Assembly (NCBI RefSeq): GCF_000971215.1 | Contig: NZ_BBMA01000007.1 | Location: 83,846 to 147,845, forward strand | DNA: 64,000 nt | Origin: Demequina silvatica | GTDB lineage: Bacteria; Actinomycetota; Actinomycetes; Actinomycetales; Demequinaceae | Direction: 5' to 3' | In this document: positions 9,055 through 17,359 of the stretch, piece after piece | Numbering within the stretch: the stretch's first letter is position 1 | Layout: every line of letters starts with the position of its first letter | The notes under the pieces: model-generated | The model's input: only the letters and a program-made list of their open reading frames with translations | Databases searched by the model: none | Told to the model about the DNA's origin: nothing | Translations under genes and position numbers: made by a program

Positions 9055-9304
9055 TGTGCTGTGGGGTGCCGGGATTGCCGGCCTGCTCCGGCGGGCGATC
9101 CTGCATGCAGGCTACTTACGGCTACCGTCCTGCATGCATGCGGCCGCTCTCCTGGATGCAGGACCGGCGAGCGAGTCCTCCTGCATCGCCGACCGCGTGC
9201 GGCGCCCTCCCGCGACCGGCCGGCCTGAGGCGCGCGACGCCTCGGCGCGTGTCCGCACCCACCCGGCCGCCGCATCGTCCCCCATCCACCCCAAGGGACG
9301 CCGA
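9055..9304. other. Gap between convergent livJ and livF
   Basis: Between the two facing terminators lie about 250 bp without a convincing gene. The stretch holds a cluster of CCTGCAT/ATGCAGG sites (9100-9186) and one GCATCGTC octamer (9272-9279). Short open frames on both strands have no start signal or recognisable product. Confidence 0.6.
9100..9186. repeat. Cluster of four CCTGCAT-type sites
   Basis: CCTGCATGCAGG, a perfect 12-bp palindrome, begins at 9100. Related sites follow: CCTGCATGCATG (9129), CCTGGATGCAGG (9151) and CCTGCAT (9180). Start-to-start distances are 29, 22 and 29 bases. The regular arrangement suggests protein binding, but no promoter for a known gene is here. Confidence 0.55.
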
Positions 9305-9338
9305 AGGCCCCGACCCCCACGAAGGGGAGCCGGGGCCT
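9305..9338 (-). terminator. Terminator of the livHMGF operon
   Basis: Arms AGGCCCCG and CGGGGCCT lie 14 bases beyond the livF stop on the minus strand, with an inner CCCC/GGGG pairing. Confidence 0.75.
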
Positions 9339-9351
9339 CGGGAGAAGCGGG

Positions 9352-10076
<725 letters not shown>

Positions 10077-10080
<4 letters not shown>

Positions 10081-10928
10081 TCGTCGTCCTCCAGCGTGAG
10101 CTCGGACAGGTCGGTGTCGTGGTGGGCGCCCAGGTAGGCGTCCTGCACCGCGGGGTTGGCCATGACGGTGCCGGCGGGGCCCTCGGCGATGATCCTGCCC
10201 TCGGCCATCACCACCACCCAGTCGGAGATGCGGCGCACCATGTGCATGTCGTGCTCGACGAAGAGCACGGTCATGCCGTCCTCCTTGAGCTCGACGATGT
10301 GGTCGAGGAGCGACTCGGTCAGCGCGGGGTTCACTCCGGCCATCGGCTCGTCGAGCATCACCATGGTGGGCTTGGACATGAGGGCGCGCGCCATCTCGAG
10401 GAGCTTGCGCTGGCCGCCGGACAGCGAGCCGGCGTAGTCGTCGCGCTTCTCGTAGAGCTTGAAGCGGTGCAGAAGGTCGTGCGCCTGCTCCGTGATCTCC
10501 CGCTCGCGGGCCTTCCACAGCGGCGGCGCGAACGCGCGCAGCAGGTTCTCGCCCGGCTGCTCCTGCGCGCCCAGGCGCATGTTCTCGATGACCGTCATGC
10601 GGCTGAGCGCCTTGGTCAGCTGGAACGTGCGGACCATGCCCGCGCGCGCCACCTTCGCCGGCGCCATGCCGCGCAGCGGCTTGCCGTTGAACTGGCCCTC
10701 GCCCTCCTGCGCGTGGTCGAAGCCGGTGAGCAGGTTGAAGAACGTGGACTTGCCGGCGCCGTTGGGGCCGATCAGCGCGGTGATGGTGTTGCGCTGGACC
10801 TCGAAGTGGTCCACCTTCACCGCGGTGAGGCCGCCGAAGCGGCGGGTGACGCCTTCGGCGATGAGGATCGGGTCGGGCTTGGCGGCGCCCGGCTCGTGGG
10901 GGACGGAGACGAATGCGGTGTCAGCCAT
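10077..10928 (-). CDS. livG: Branched-chain amino acid ABC transporter ATPase LivG
   Basis: This 283-aa ATPase has Walker A GPNGAGKST, signature LSGGQRK, Walker B MVMLDEPMAGVNP and the H-loop FVEHDMHMV. The family-typical GMVRTFQ motif lies before the helical domain. An acidic C-terminal extension (LSELTLEDDE) is slightly longer than usual. ATG 10928 overlaps the livM stop in ATGA, and its own stop overlaps the livF start, so livM, livG and livF form one tightly coupled unit. Confidence 0.93.
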
Positions 10929-11896
10929 CAGAACGCCAGCTCCTTCTTGTTGCCGAGCACACCCTGCGGGCGGAACACCACCAGCAGCATGAGCGTCACG
11001 CCGACGAGCACGAGCGAGAAGGGCTCGAGCTCCGTGGGGGCGAGCACGTCGGACGGGATGAACGCGGAGGCGAGGCTCTTCACCAGCGTCAGCGAGGACC
11101 AGAAGAGGATCGAGCCGAGCACGGGACCGAACACGGTCGCCGCGCCGCCGAGCAGCAGCAGGGTCCACAGCCAGAAGGTGGTGGGACGTCCCATCGAGTC
11201 CGGCTGGACCGAGTTGCCCAGCGCCCACGTGATGCCGCCCAGCGCGCCGATGACGCCACCGATGATGAGCGCCTGCATCTTGTACGAGTAGACGTTCTTG
11301 CCGAGCGACCGCACGGCGTCCTCGTCCTCGCGGATGCCCTTGAGCACGCGGCCCCAGGGAGAGTTCGCCAGGCGCCAGAACAGGCCGGCGCACAGCAGCA
11401 CGATGCCCCAGGTCACGGCGGTCAGCCACCACGACGACGAGCGCGAGCCGTGCATCGAGAACGGGCCGATGTTGACGATCGCGTCGGGGAACGGCGAGAG
11501 CTCCTCGAACGGCGCCTTGTAGTCCGAGCCGCGGATGCCGCTGGAGGCGCCGGTGAGCCCCTGGAGGCTCTGCGAGCGTCCCAGGAAGCGCACCATCTCC
11601 GCGGCGGCGATGGTGACGATCGCGAGATAGTCGCCGCGCAGCTTCAGGGTGGGCCAGCCGAGCAGCACCGCGAACACCGCCGCGGCCGCGAGGCCCACGA
11701 GGATCGCGATCCAGATGGGCCAGCCCTGCTGGATGGAGATGGCGAAGCCGTACATGCCCAGGAGCATGAAGCCCGCCTGGCCCATGTTGAGGAGGCCGGT
11801 GAGGCCGAAGTGGAAGTTGAGACCGATCGCGGCGAGCGCGAAGGCGGCCGTCGACGGCGCGATGGCCGTCCGGAGCACGTCGAAGAGGATGTCCAT
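10928..11896 (-). CDS. livM: Branched-chain amino acid ABC transporter permease LivM
   Basis: This integral membrane permease of 322 aa has about eight to ten hydrophobic segments. The family motifs GLNFHFGLTGLLNMGQAGF near the N-terminus and the ATPase-coupling loop around SPWGRVLKGIREDE are present. The C-terminus LLVVFRPQGVLG is typical. The start ATG 11896 is the second of two identical ATGGACATCCTC sequences produced by a 37-bp tandem duplication at the livH/livM junction. The more upstream copy is out of frame and encodes an 11-codon mini-ORF. The downstream start is the only one that reads into livM. Confidence 0.93.
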   Translation of the reverse strand: MDILFDVLRTAIAPSTAAFALAAIGLNFHFGLTGLLNMGQAGFMLLGMYGFAISIQQGWPIWIAILVGLAAAAVFAVLLGWPTLKLRGDYLAIVTIAAAEMVRFLGRSQSLQGLTGASSGIRGSDYKAPFEELSPFPDAIVNIGPFSMHGSRSSSWWLTAVTWGIVLLCAGLFWRLANSPWGRVLKGIREDEDAVRSLGKNVYSYKMQALIIGGVIGALGGITWALGNSVQPDSMGRPTTFWLWTLLLLGGAATVFGPVLGSILFWSSLTLVKSLASAFIPSDVLAPTELEPFSLVLVGVTLMLLVVFRPQGVLGNKKELAF

Positions 11897-11958
11897 GTCA
11901 GCCGACCCTTTCCGCCTTGCCGAGGATGTCCATGTCAGCCGACCCTTTCCGCCTTGCC
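11885..11958. repeat. 37-bp tandem duplication at the livH-livM junction
   Basis: Two exact 37-bp units begin at 11885 and 11922. The next seven bases repeat again at 11959. Each unit contains the last seven codons of livH, its TGA, and the first four codons of livM. The duplication does not truncate either protein. Confidence 0.95.
11898..11933 (-). CDS. 11-codon mini-ORF created by the duplication
   Basis: ATG 11933 follows the livH stop by one base and reads MDILGKAERVG before TGA, fusing the LivM N-terminus to the LivH C-terminus. Its stop is in turn one base before the true livM ATG. It carries the same upstream GGCGGAAAGG as livM. It may simply relay ribosomes from livH to livM; a peptide function is not implied. 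Confidence 0.5.
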   Translation of the reverse strand: MDILGKAERVG

Positions 11959-13005
11959 GAGGATGCCCTGCGGGCGGACCAGCAGCACGATGATGAGGAT
12001 GCCCAGCGCGGTCGCGAACTTGAGGTCCGGCGGGAGCCACACGGTCGACACCTCCGCGACGACGCCGATGATGAGCGACCCGACGAGCGCGCCGTACGGG
12101 TGGCCGAGGCCGCCCAGCGTGACCGCAGCGAACATCATCATGAGCAGCTTGGTGCCGTCGTCGAAGCCGATGCCCTGCTGGTACAGCGCGAGCAGGATGC
12201 CGCCGAGGGCGGCGAGGCCGGCGGCCATCATCCAGACGATGCGGATGATCGAGTCGACCTTGATGCCGGAGGCCGATGCGAGGGCCGGGTTGTCGGACAC
12301 GGCACGGGTGGCGCGGCCCAGGCGGGTGCGCTGGAGGAAGAACGCGACACCCAGCAGGGCCACGATCGCGATGGCCATCGAGATCAGCGTGACGTTGCCC
12401 ACCGAGATGGGGCCGTACTGGACGCGCGGGTCGATCGAGGTCACCAGGCGCACCGGGCGGCCACCCATCCACCATTGGATGAAGTTGACCAGGGCGAGCG
12501 AGAGGCCGATCGAGACGATCATCTGCTGGATCATCGCGACCCGGCGGCGACGCAGCTGGCTCCAGATGATCTTGTCCTGCACCCATCCGAAGAACGTCGC
12601 GATCGCGATGCCCACAGGCGCGGCGATCCAGAACGGCCACGCGATGGTGAACTCGAACGGCAGCAGCGGGAAGGACACCGCCTGCGGGGTGGCGAGGAAG
12701 TAGGTGATCATCGCGCCGAACGTCACCATCTCGCCGTGAGCGAAGTTGCTCAGGCCGGTGGTGCCGTAGATAAGCGAAAGGCCCACTGACGCGAGTGCGA
12801 GCAGCAGGCCGAAGACGATCCCGTTGAACAGGTTCTGGATGAGGAGGTTGGTCCCACCGGTGGTGGCCACGGTGGTCACGGCCTCCGTCTCGGTGGCGGC
12901 TTCCGCCGTCCCTCCCATGGATAGGATCGCGGTGATTCCCACCGCCGCGACCACGAAGACGAGCGCTGCACGCAGCATCGCTCGTCGGTCAAGAGTTGCC
13001 AACAC
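11935..13005 (-). CDS. livH: Branched-chain amino acid ABC transporter permease LivH
   Basis: This first gene of the operon encodes a membrane permease of 356 aa from GTG 13005. That start has GGAGGGG seven to ten bases upstream and is preferred over TTG 13038. The N-terminus carries an extra hydrophobic segment ending near MGGTAEAATETEA, which looks like a signal peptide added to the usual LivH core. The core begins at NGIVFGLLLALASVGLSLIY and contains GLSNFAHGEM and the coupling loop TRLGRATRAVSDNP. The C-terminus LLVRPQGILGKAERVG lies inside the tandem duplication. The substrate should match that of LivJ. Confidence 0.92.
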   Translation of the reverse strand: MLATLDRRAMLRAALVFVVAAVGITAILSMGGTAEAATETEAVTTVATTGGTNLLIQNLFNGIVFGLLLALASVGLSLIYGTTGLSNFAHGEMVTFGAMITYFLATPQAVSFPLLPFEFTIAWPFWIAAPVGIAIATFFGWVQDKIIWSQLRRRRVAMIQQMIVSIGLSLALVNFIQWWMGGRPVRLVTSIDPRVQYGPISVGNVTLISMAIAIVALLGVAFFLQRTRLGRATRAVSDNPALASASGIKVDSIIRIVWMMAAGLAALGGILLALYQQGIGFDDGTKLLMMMFAAVTLGGLGHPYGALVGSLIIGVVAEVSTVWLPPDLKFATALGILIIVLLVRPQGILGKAERVG

Positions 13006-13059
13006 GGGGCCCCCTCCAAGGTCAAGGTTGCGGGTCAACCTACCCGAGCGATGTTTCGG

Positions 13060-13470
13060 TTATGTGGCACGGCGCGGTCGAATCGCGCACGTCAGGCGCG
13101 CCACGGCGACCGTGGCGTCCGATTCGTCCGTGATTGTCACGGCGTACGACGCGATCGTGCGTCCGCGGTGGATCGCGGTCGCCGTGCCGATGACGGTGCC
13201 CTCGCGCATGCCGCGCACGTGCGTGATGTTGAGGTCCACGCCCACGGCGATGCCGTCCGGGCCGGCATGCGCCGCGGCCGCGAGGGAGCCCAGCGTCTCC
13301 GCGAGCACGGCGGACGCGCCGCCGTGGAGGAGGCCGTAGGGTTGCGTGTTGCCCTCGACGGGCATGGACCCGACCGCGCTGTCGGGGGTGACCGTCATGA
13401 TGGAGATGCCCATCCGGCTGATGAGGCCGCCCTCGGGCAGCGGCGGCAGGGCGACGTCGGCGTCAGACAT
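13060..13470 (-). CDS. PaaI-type hotdog thioesterase
   Basis: This 136-aa cytoplasmic protein of the hotdog-fold thioesterase family is likely to hydrolyse acyl-CoA or aryl-CoA. The family signature QPYGLLHGGASAVLAETLGS contains the HGG motif that positions the thioester, and GVDLNITHVRGMREG follows as the central helix/strand region. ATG 13470 gives the normal family length; longer upstream frames run into polA. It is divergent from polA with only 19 bases between the starts, so the two promoters overlap. The substrate cannot be inferred; menaquinone-pathway DHNA-CoA and phenylacetyl-CoA esterases look alike at this level. Confidence 0.85.
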   Translation of the reverse strand: MSDADVALPPLPEGGLISRMGISIMTVTPDSAVGSMPVEGNTQPYGLLHGGASAVLAETLGSLAAAAHAGPDGIAVGVDLNITHVRGMREGTVIGTATAIHRGRTIASYAVTITDESDATVAVARLTCAIRPRRAT

Positions 13471-13476
13471 GGAAGA

Positions 13477-13482
13477 TAGGTT
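13477..13482 (+). promoter_or_regulatory. -10 box TAGGTT, leaderless start of polA
   Basis: TAGGTT is seven bases before GTG 13490 with no ribosome binding site between them. Confidence 0.6.
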
Positions 13483-13489
13483 GGCACCT

Positions 13490-16150
13490 GTGAGCGAATC
13501 CACCAAGGGAACACTCCTGCTGGTCGACGGATTGTCGATGGCGTTCCGCGCCTTCTTCGGGCTTCCGGTCGAGAACTTCGCGACGTCCACGGGCGTCCCC
13601 ACCAACGCGGTGTACGGCTTCACGTCCATGCTGGCGACGCTGATGAAGGACAACCAGCCCACCCACCTCGCGGTGGCGTTCGACCTGCCCGGCGGCACGT
13701 TCCGCACCGAGCGCCTGCCTTCCTACAAGGGCACGCGCGACGAGACCCCGCCGGAGTTCGAGCCGCAGGTGCCGCTGATCCGCGAGGTGCTGGGCGCGCT
13801 CGGCGTCGCCGCGGTCGACAAGCCGCGCTTCGAGGCCGACGACCTCCTCGCGACGTACGCGCGGATGGGGCGCGAAGCGGGGCTGCGGGTGCTGGTGGTC
13901 TCCGGCGACCGCGACACCATCCAGCTGGTCAACGAGGACGTGACGCTGCTGTACCCGCGCAAGGGCGTCTCCGACCTGGTGCGCTTCACGCCGGAGGCGG
14001 TCCAGGAGAAGTACGGCGTGGCGCCGCACCAGTACCCGGACATGGCCGCGCTCGTCGGCGAGACCAGCGACAACCTTCCCGGCGTCCCCGGCGTGGGACC
14101 CAAGACCGCCGCGAAGTGGATCGGCACCTACGGCGGGCTCGCCGGCATCCTCGAGCGCGCCGACGACGTGCCCGGCAAGGCGGGCGAGAGCCTGCGCGCC
14201 CACGCGGACCAGGTCCGCCTCAACCGCGAGCTCAACCACCTGCTCACCGACCTCGAGGTCGCGGTCCCTCTCGAGGACCTCGAGTACCGGGGAGGGGACT
14301 CCGCCGCGATCCACCAGGTCTGCGATGCGCTGCAGTTCCGCACGCTGCGCGACCGCCTGCTGCCGTGGGCCGTCGCGGGGGAGACCGCGGAGGCACCCAC
14401 CGAGACGGCCGCCGTCGTGGTCCGCACCGAGGGCGCCGTCGAGGCCATCACGGCGATGGCGGGCCCCGTCGCCGTCCACGTCGAGGGCCGCGGCGGAGCG
14501 GAGGCCGATGCCTGGGCCCTGGGCGTCGCGGACGCCGCCGACGCCGCGTGGGGGGTGGACCTCGCCGGGCTCGGCCCGCAGCAGGAGGCCGCGCTGACGG
14601 CCTGGCTCGCCGACCCGTCCGTGCCCAAGGTGCTGCACGCGGCCAAGGACGGCTGGCACGCCCTCCAGGCCCGCGGCTGGGACCTGAACGGCATCGAGGG
14701 CGACACCCAGATCGCCGCCTTCCTGGTCAACCCCGACCAGCGCGGCTTCGACCTCGAGCAGATCCTGCAGCGCCACATGGGGCTCACGCTCGCCTCGGCG
14801 GCCGCCGCGGGGGAGCTGGACCTGGGTCTCGGCGGCTCGGCGGCGGAGGAGGCCGGCGAGCGTGCCGCCCACGTGCGCGCCCTCGCGGCGGTGCTCGACC
14901 CGATGGTGGCGGAGCGCGGCATGGCCGACCTCTACCGCGACCTTGAGATCCCGCTCGTCACGGTGCTCGCGGGCATGGAGCACGCCGGCATGGCCGTCGA
15001 CCGCGCGCACCTCGCGGGCCTCGCGGACGAGGCGCGGGCGCGCGCGGAGCGCGCCGCCGAGGAGGCGTACGCGGCCATCGGCGGGGAGCAGGTCAACCTG
15101 GGCTCCCCCAAGCAGCTCCAGGAGGTGCTGTTCGACCGCCTGGGCATGCCCAAGACCAAGAAGATCAAGACGGGCTACACCACGGACGCCGCGTCCCTCC
15201 ACGACCTCAACGAGAAGTCGCCCCACCCGTTCCTCACCGCGCTGCTCGCGCATCGCGACGCGACCAAGCTGTCGCAGATCATCGAGACCCTCGCGCAGGC
15301 GGTGCAGCCCGACGGGCGCATCCACACCACGTTCTCTCAGGTGGTCGCGTCCACCGGGCGCCTCAGCTCGAAGGACCCCAACCTGCAGAACATCCCGATC
15401 CGCACCCCGGAGGGGCACCGCATCCGCGAGTCCTTCGTGGTGGGCGAGGGGTTCGAGACGCTGGTGACGGCGGACTACTCGCAGATCGAGATGCGCATCA
15501 TGGCGCACCTGTCGGGCGACGCGGGCCTCATCGAGGCGTTCGCGGCGGGGGAGGACCTGCACCGGTTCGTGGGCTCCCGGGTCTACGGCGTCGCGCCCGA
15601 GGACGTCACGCCGGAGATGCGTTCGCACGTCAAGGCGATGTCCTACGGGCTCGCGTACGGGCTGTCGACCTTCGGGCTGTCGCGGCAGCTCGGCATCCCC
15701 GTCAACGCCGCGCAGGCGCTCGTCGACGACTACTACGCGCGCTTCCGCGGCGTGCGCGAGTACCTCGACGCGGTGGTGGAGAAGGCGCGTGTCGACGGTT
15801 ACACCGAGACCATCTTCGGCCGCCGCCGCTACATGCCCGACCTCACCTCGTCCAACCGCCAGCGCCGCGAGATCGCGGAGCGCGTCGCGCTCAACGCGCC
15901 CATCCAGGGCTCCGCGGCTGACCTCATCAAGCGCGCGATGCTCGGCGTCGAGGCCCGTCTCAGGGACGAAGGTCTGGCATCCCGCCAGGTACTTCAGGTG
16001 CATGATGAACTCGTGGTCGAGACAGCCCCCGGTGAACGCGAGGCGGTCGAGTCCATCCTCCGAGAGGAGATGCGCGCCGCCGGCGACCTCAGCGTCCCTC
16101 TCGATGTCAACGTCGGAACGGGCGGTGACTGGCGCACCGCCGGACACTAG
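13490..16150 (+). CDS. polA: DNA polymerase I
   Basis: The 886-aa enzyme fills gaps in replication and excision repair. The N-terminal 5'-3' exonuclease starts LLLVDGLSMAFRAFF and contains SGDRDTIQLV and the helix-hairpin-helix GVPGVGPKTAAKW. The middle domain lacks the DxE pair of a proofreading exonuclease. The polymerase domain has DYSQIEMR with D662, YGLAYGLSTFG, and QVHDELVVE with D839, the metal-binding aspartates. GTG 13490 fits both homology and the TAGGTT box. With uvrA, uvrB and uvrC in the same window it completes excision repair. Codons at about 15960-16040 are less GC-biased than the rest, though the catalytic motif there is intact. Confidence 0.97.
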   Translation: MSESTKGTLLLVDGLSMAFRAFFGLPVENFATSTGVPTNAVYGFTSMLATLMKDNQPTHLAVAFDLPGGTFRTERLPSYKGTRDETPPEFEPQVPLIREVLGALGVAAVDKPRFEADDLLATYARMGREAGLRVLVVSGDRDTIQLVNEDVTLLYPRKGVSDLVRFTPEAVQEKYGVAPHQYPDMAALVGETSDNLPGVPGVGPKTAAKWIGTYGGLAGILERADDVPGKAGESLRAHADQVRLNRELNHLLTDLEVAVPLEDLEYRGGDSAAIHQVCDALQFRTLRDRLLPWAVAGETAEAPTETAAVVVRTEGAVEAITAMAGPVAVHVEGRGGAEADAWALGVADAADAAWGVDLAGLGPQQEAALTAWLADPSVPKVLHAAKDGWHALQARGWDLNGIEGDTQIAAFLVNPDQRGFDLEQILQRHMGLTLASAAAAGELDLGLGGSAAEEAGERAAHVRALAAVLDPMVAERGMADLYRDLEIPLVTVLAGMEHAGMAVDRAHLAGLADEARARAERAAEEAYAAIGGEQVNLGSPKQLQEVLFDRLGMPKTKKIKTGYTTDAASLHDLNEKSPHPFLTALLAHRDATKLSQIIETLAQAVQPDGRIHTTFSQVVASTGRLSSKDPNLQNIPIRTPEGHRIRESFVVGEGFETLVTADYSQIEMRIMAHLSGDAGLIEAFAAGEDLHRFVGSRVYGVAPEDVTPEMRSHVKAMSYGLAYGLSTFGLSRQLGIPVNAAQALVDDYYARFRGVREYLDAVVEKARVDGYTETIFGRRRYMPDLTSSNRQRREIAERVALNAPIQGSAADLIKRAMLGVEARLRDEGLASRQVLQVHDELVVETAPGEREAVESILREEMRAAGDLSVPLDVNVGTGGDWRTAGH

Positions 16151-16153
16151 GGT
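16148..16153 (+). promoter_or_regulatory. -10 box TAGGGT, leaderless start of pfkA
   Basis: The hexamer shares its first three bases with the polA stop codon TAG and lies seven bases before ATG 16161. Confidence 0.6.
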
Positions 16154-16160
16154 TGGTGCC

Positions 16161-17183
16161 ATGCGAATCGGTCTACTCACGGGCGGCGGGGACTGCCCCG
16201 GTCTGAATGCTGCGATCAGGGCGGTGGTGAAGAGGGGCACCTCGGAGCTCGGCTGCTCGATCGTCGGGTTCAACAACGGCTGGCAAGGGGTGATCGACGG
16301 CGACGCGCGACCGCTCACCCGCGACGACGTCTCGGGCATCCTCGTCCACGGCGGCACCATGCTCGGCACGGCCCGCTGCCACCCTCACAAGGTCGAGGGC
16401 GGCATGGAGGCGGTGCAGGAGACCTTCGAGAACGAGAAGCTCGACGGCTTCATCTGCATCGGCGGCGACGGCACGCTCAAGGCCGCGGGCAAGGTCTCGA
16501 AGGCGCTCGGCGTCCCCGTGATCGGCATCCCGAAGACCATCGACAACGACGTGGTCGGGACGGACGCCGCGATCGGCTTCGACACCGCAGTCTCGATCGC
16601 CACCGAGGCCATCGACCGCCTCCACTCCACCGCCGAGTCGCACAACCGCGTCATGGTGGTCGAGCTCATGGGCCGCCACTCCGGCTGGATCGCGGTCACC
16701 GCGGGCATCGCGGGCGGCGCGGACATCATCCTCGCGCCCGAGGAGCCGTTCGACATCGACGTGATCGCCAAGCGCATCAAGCACCGTCACCGCTACAAGA
16801 ACTTCTCGATCGTCGCCGTCGCGGAGGGCGCGATCCCCGCCGAGGGCTCCAACTGGACCGGCAAGGACACGCTGGACGCCAAGGGCAACCCCATCGCCGG
16901 GTCGATCGGCCACGAGGTCACCAAGGCGATCGAGGCGGCCACCGGCTTCACCTCGCGCCTCACCACGCTCGGCTACGTCCAGCGCGGCGGCGTGCCGACC
17001 GCGGCGGACCGCCTGCTCGGCACCCGGATGGGTGTCGCGGCGATCGACGGGATCGTCGCAGGCGAGACCGACAAGTTCACCGCGCTCCAGGGCGAGCGGA
17101 TCGTGCTCGAGCCGTTCGAGACCATGATGGGCAAGACCAAGTGGGTGCCCGACGAGCTGCTGATGGCGGCGCGGGGCCTCTAG
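16161..17183 (+). CDS. pfkA: 6-phosphofructokinase
   Basis: This 340-aa glycolytic kinase phosphorylates fructose 6-phosphate. The start MRIGLLTGGGDCPGLNAAIR is typical. GGDGTLKAA and GIPKTIDNDV pair a glycine at the position equivalent to E. coli Gly104 with lysine at 124. That combination is known for ATP-dependent actinobacterial enzymes; pyrophosphate-dependent ones carry GGDDT. RHSGWIAV and YVQRGG contribute to the sugar phosphate site. The gene begins ten bases after the polA stop. Use of ATP rather than pyrophosphate is inferred from the glycine alone. Confidence 0.93.
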   Translation: MRIGLLTGGGDCPGLNAAIRAVVKRGTSELGCSIVGFNNGWQGVIDGDARPLTRDDVSGILVHGGTMLGTARCHPHKVEGGMEAVQETFENEKLDGFICIGGDGTLKAAGKVSKALGVPVIGIPKTIDNDVVGTDAAIGFDTAVSIATEAIDRLHSTAESHNRVMVVELMGRHSGWIAVTAGIAGGADIILAPEEPFDIDVIAKRIKHRHRYKNFSIVAVAEGAIPAEGSNWTGKDTLDAKGNPIAGSIGHEVTKAIEAATGFTSRLTTLGYVQRGGVPTAADRLLGTRMGVAAIDGIVAGETDKFTALQGERIVLEPFETMMGKTKWVPDELLMAARGL

Positions 17184-17201
17184 GCACGGGCCCCTCCGGG
17201 G

Positions 17202-17359
17202 GACGATGCGCCGGCGACCAGGCACGTCCGGTCGCCGGCGCGCGTGTCCGCATTGCCCCGGGGCAGGGGAACGCGGTAGGATATCCGATGGTCTGGCGCG
17301 TCCGCGTGCCGTGGCCATCCCTATCCATACGATTCCCTGTCCACCGGAGCAACTCCTTA
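17202..17359 (+). promoter_or_regulatory. rpsA leader with candidate -10 boxes
   Basis: The gap holds one GACGATGC octamer (17202-17209), TAGGAT near 17277 and TACGAT near 17328, either of which could be the rpsA -10 box, and GGAG before ATG 17360. No riboswitch-like fold was recognised. Confidence 0.4.

Noticed and set aside
11885..11965. 37-bp repeats considered as a CRISPR fragment
   Set aside because: The units are directly adjacent with no spacer and consist of livH/livM coding sequence.
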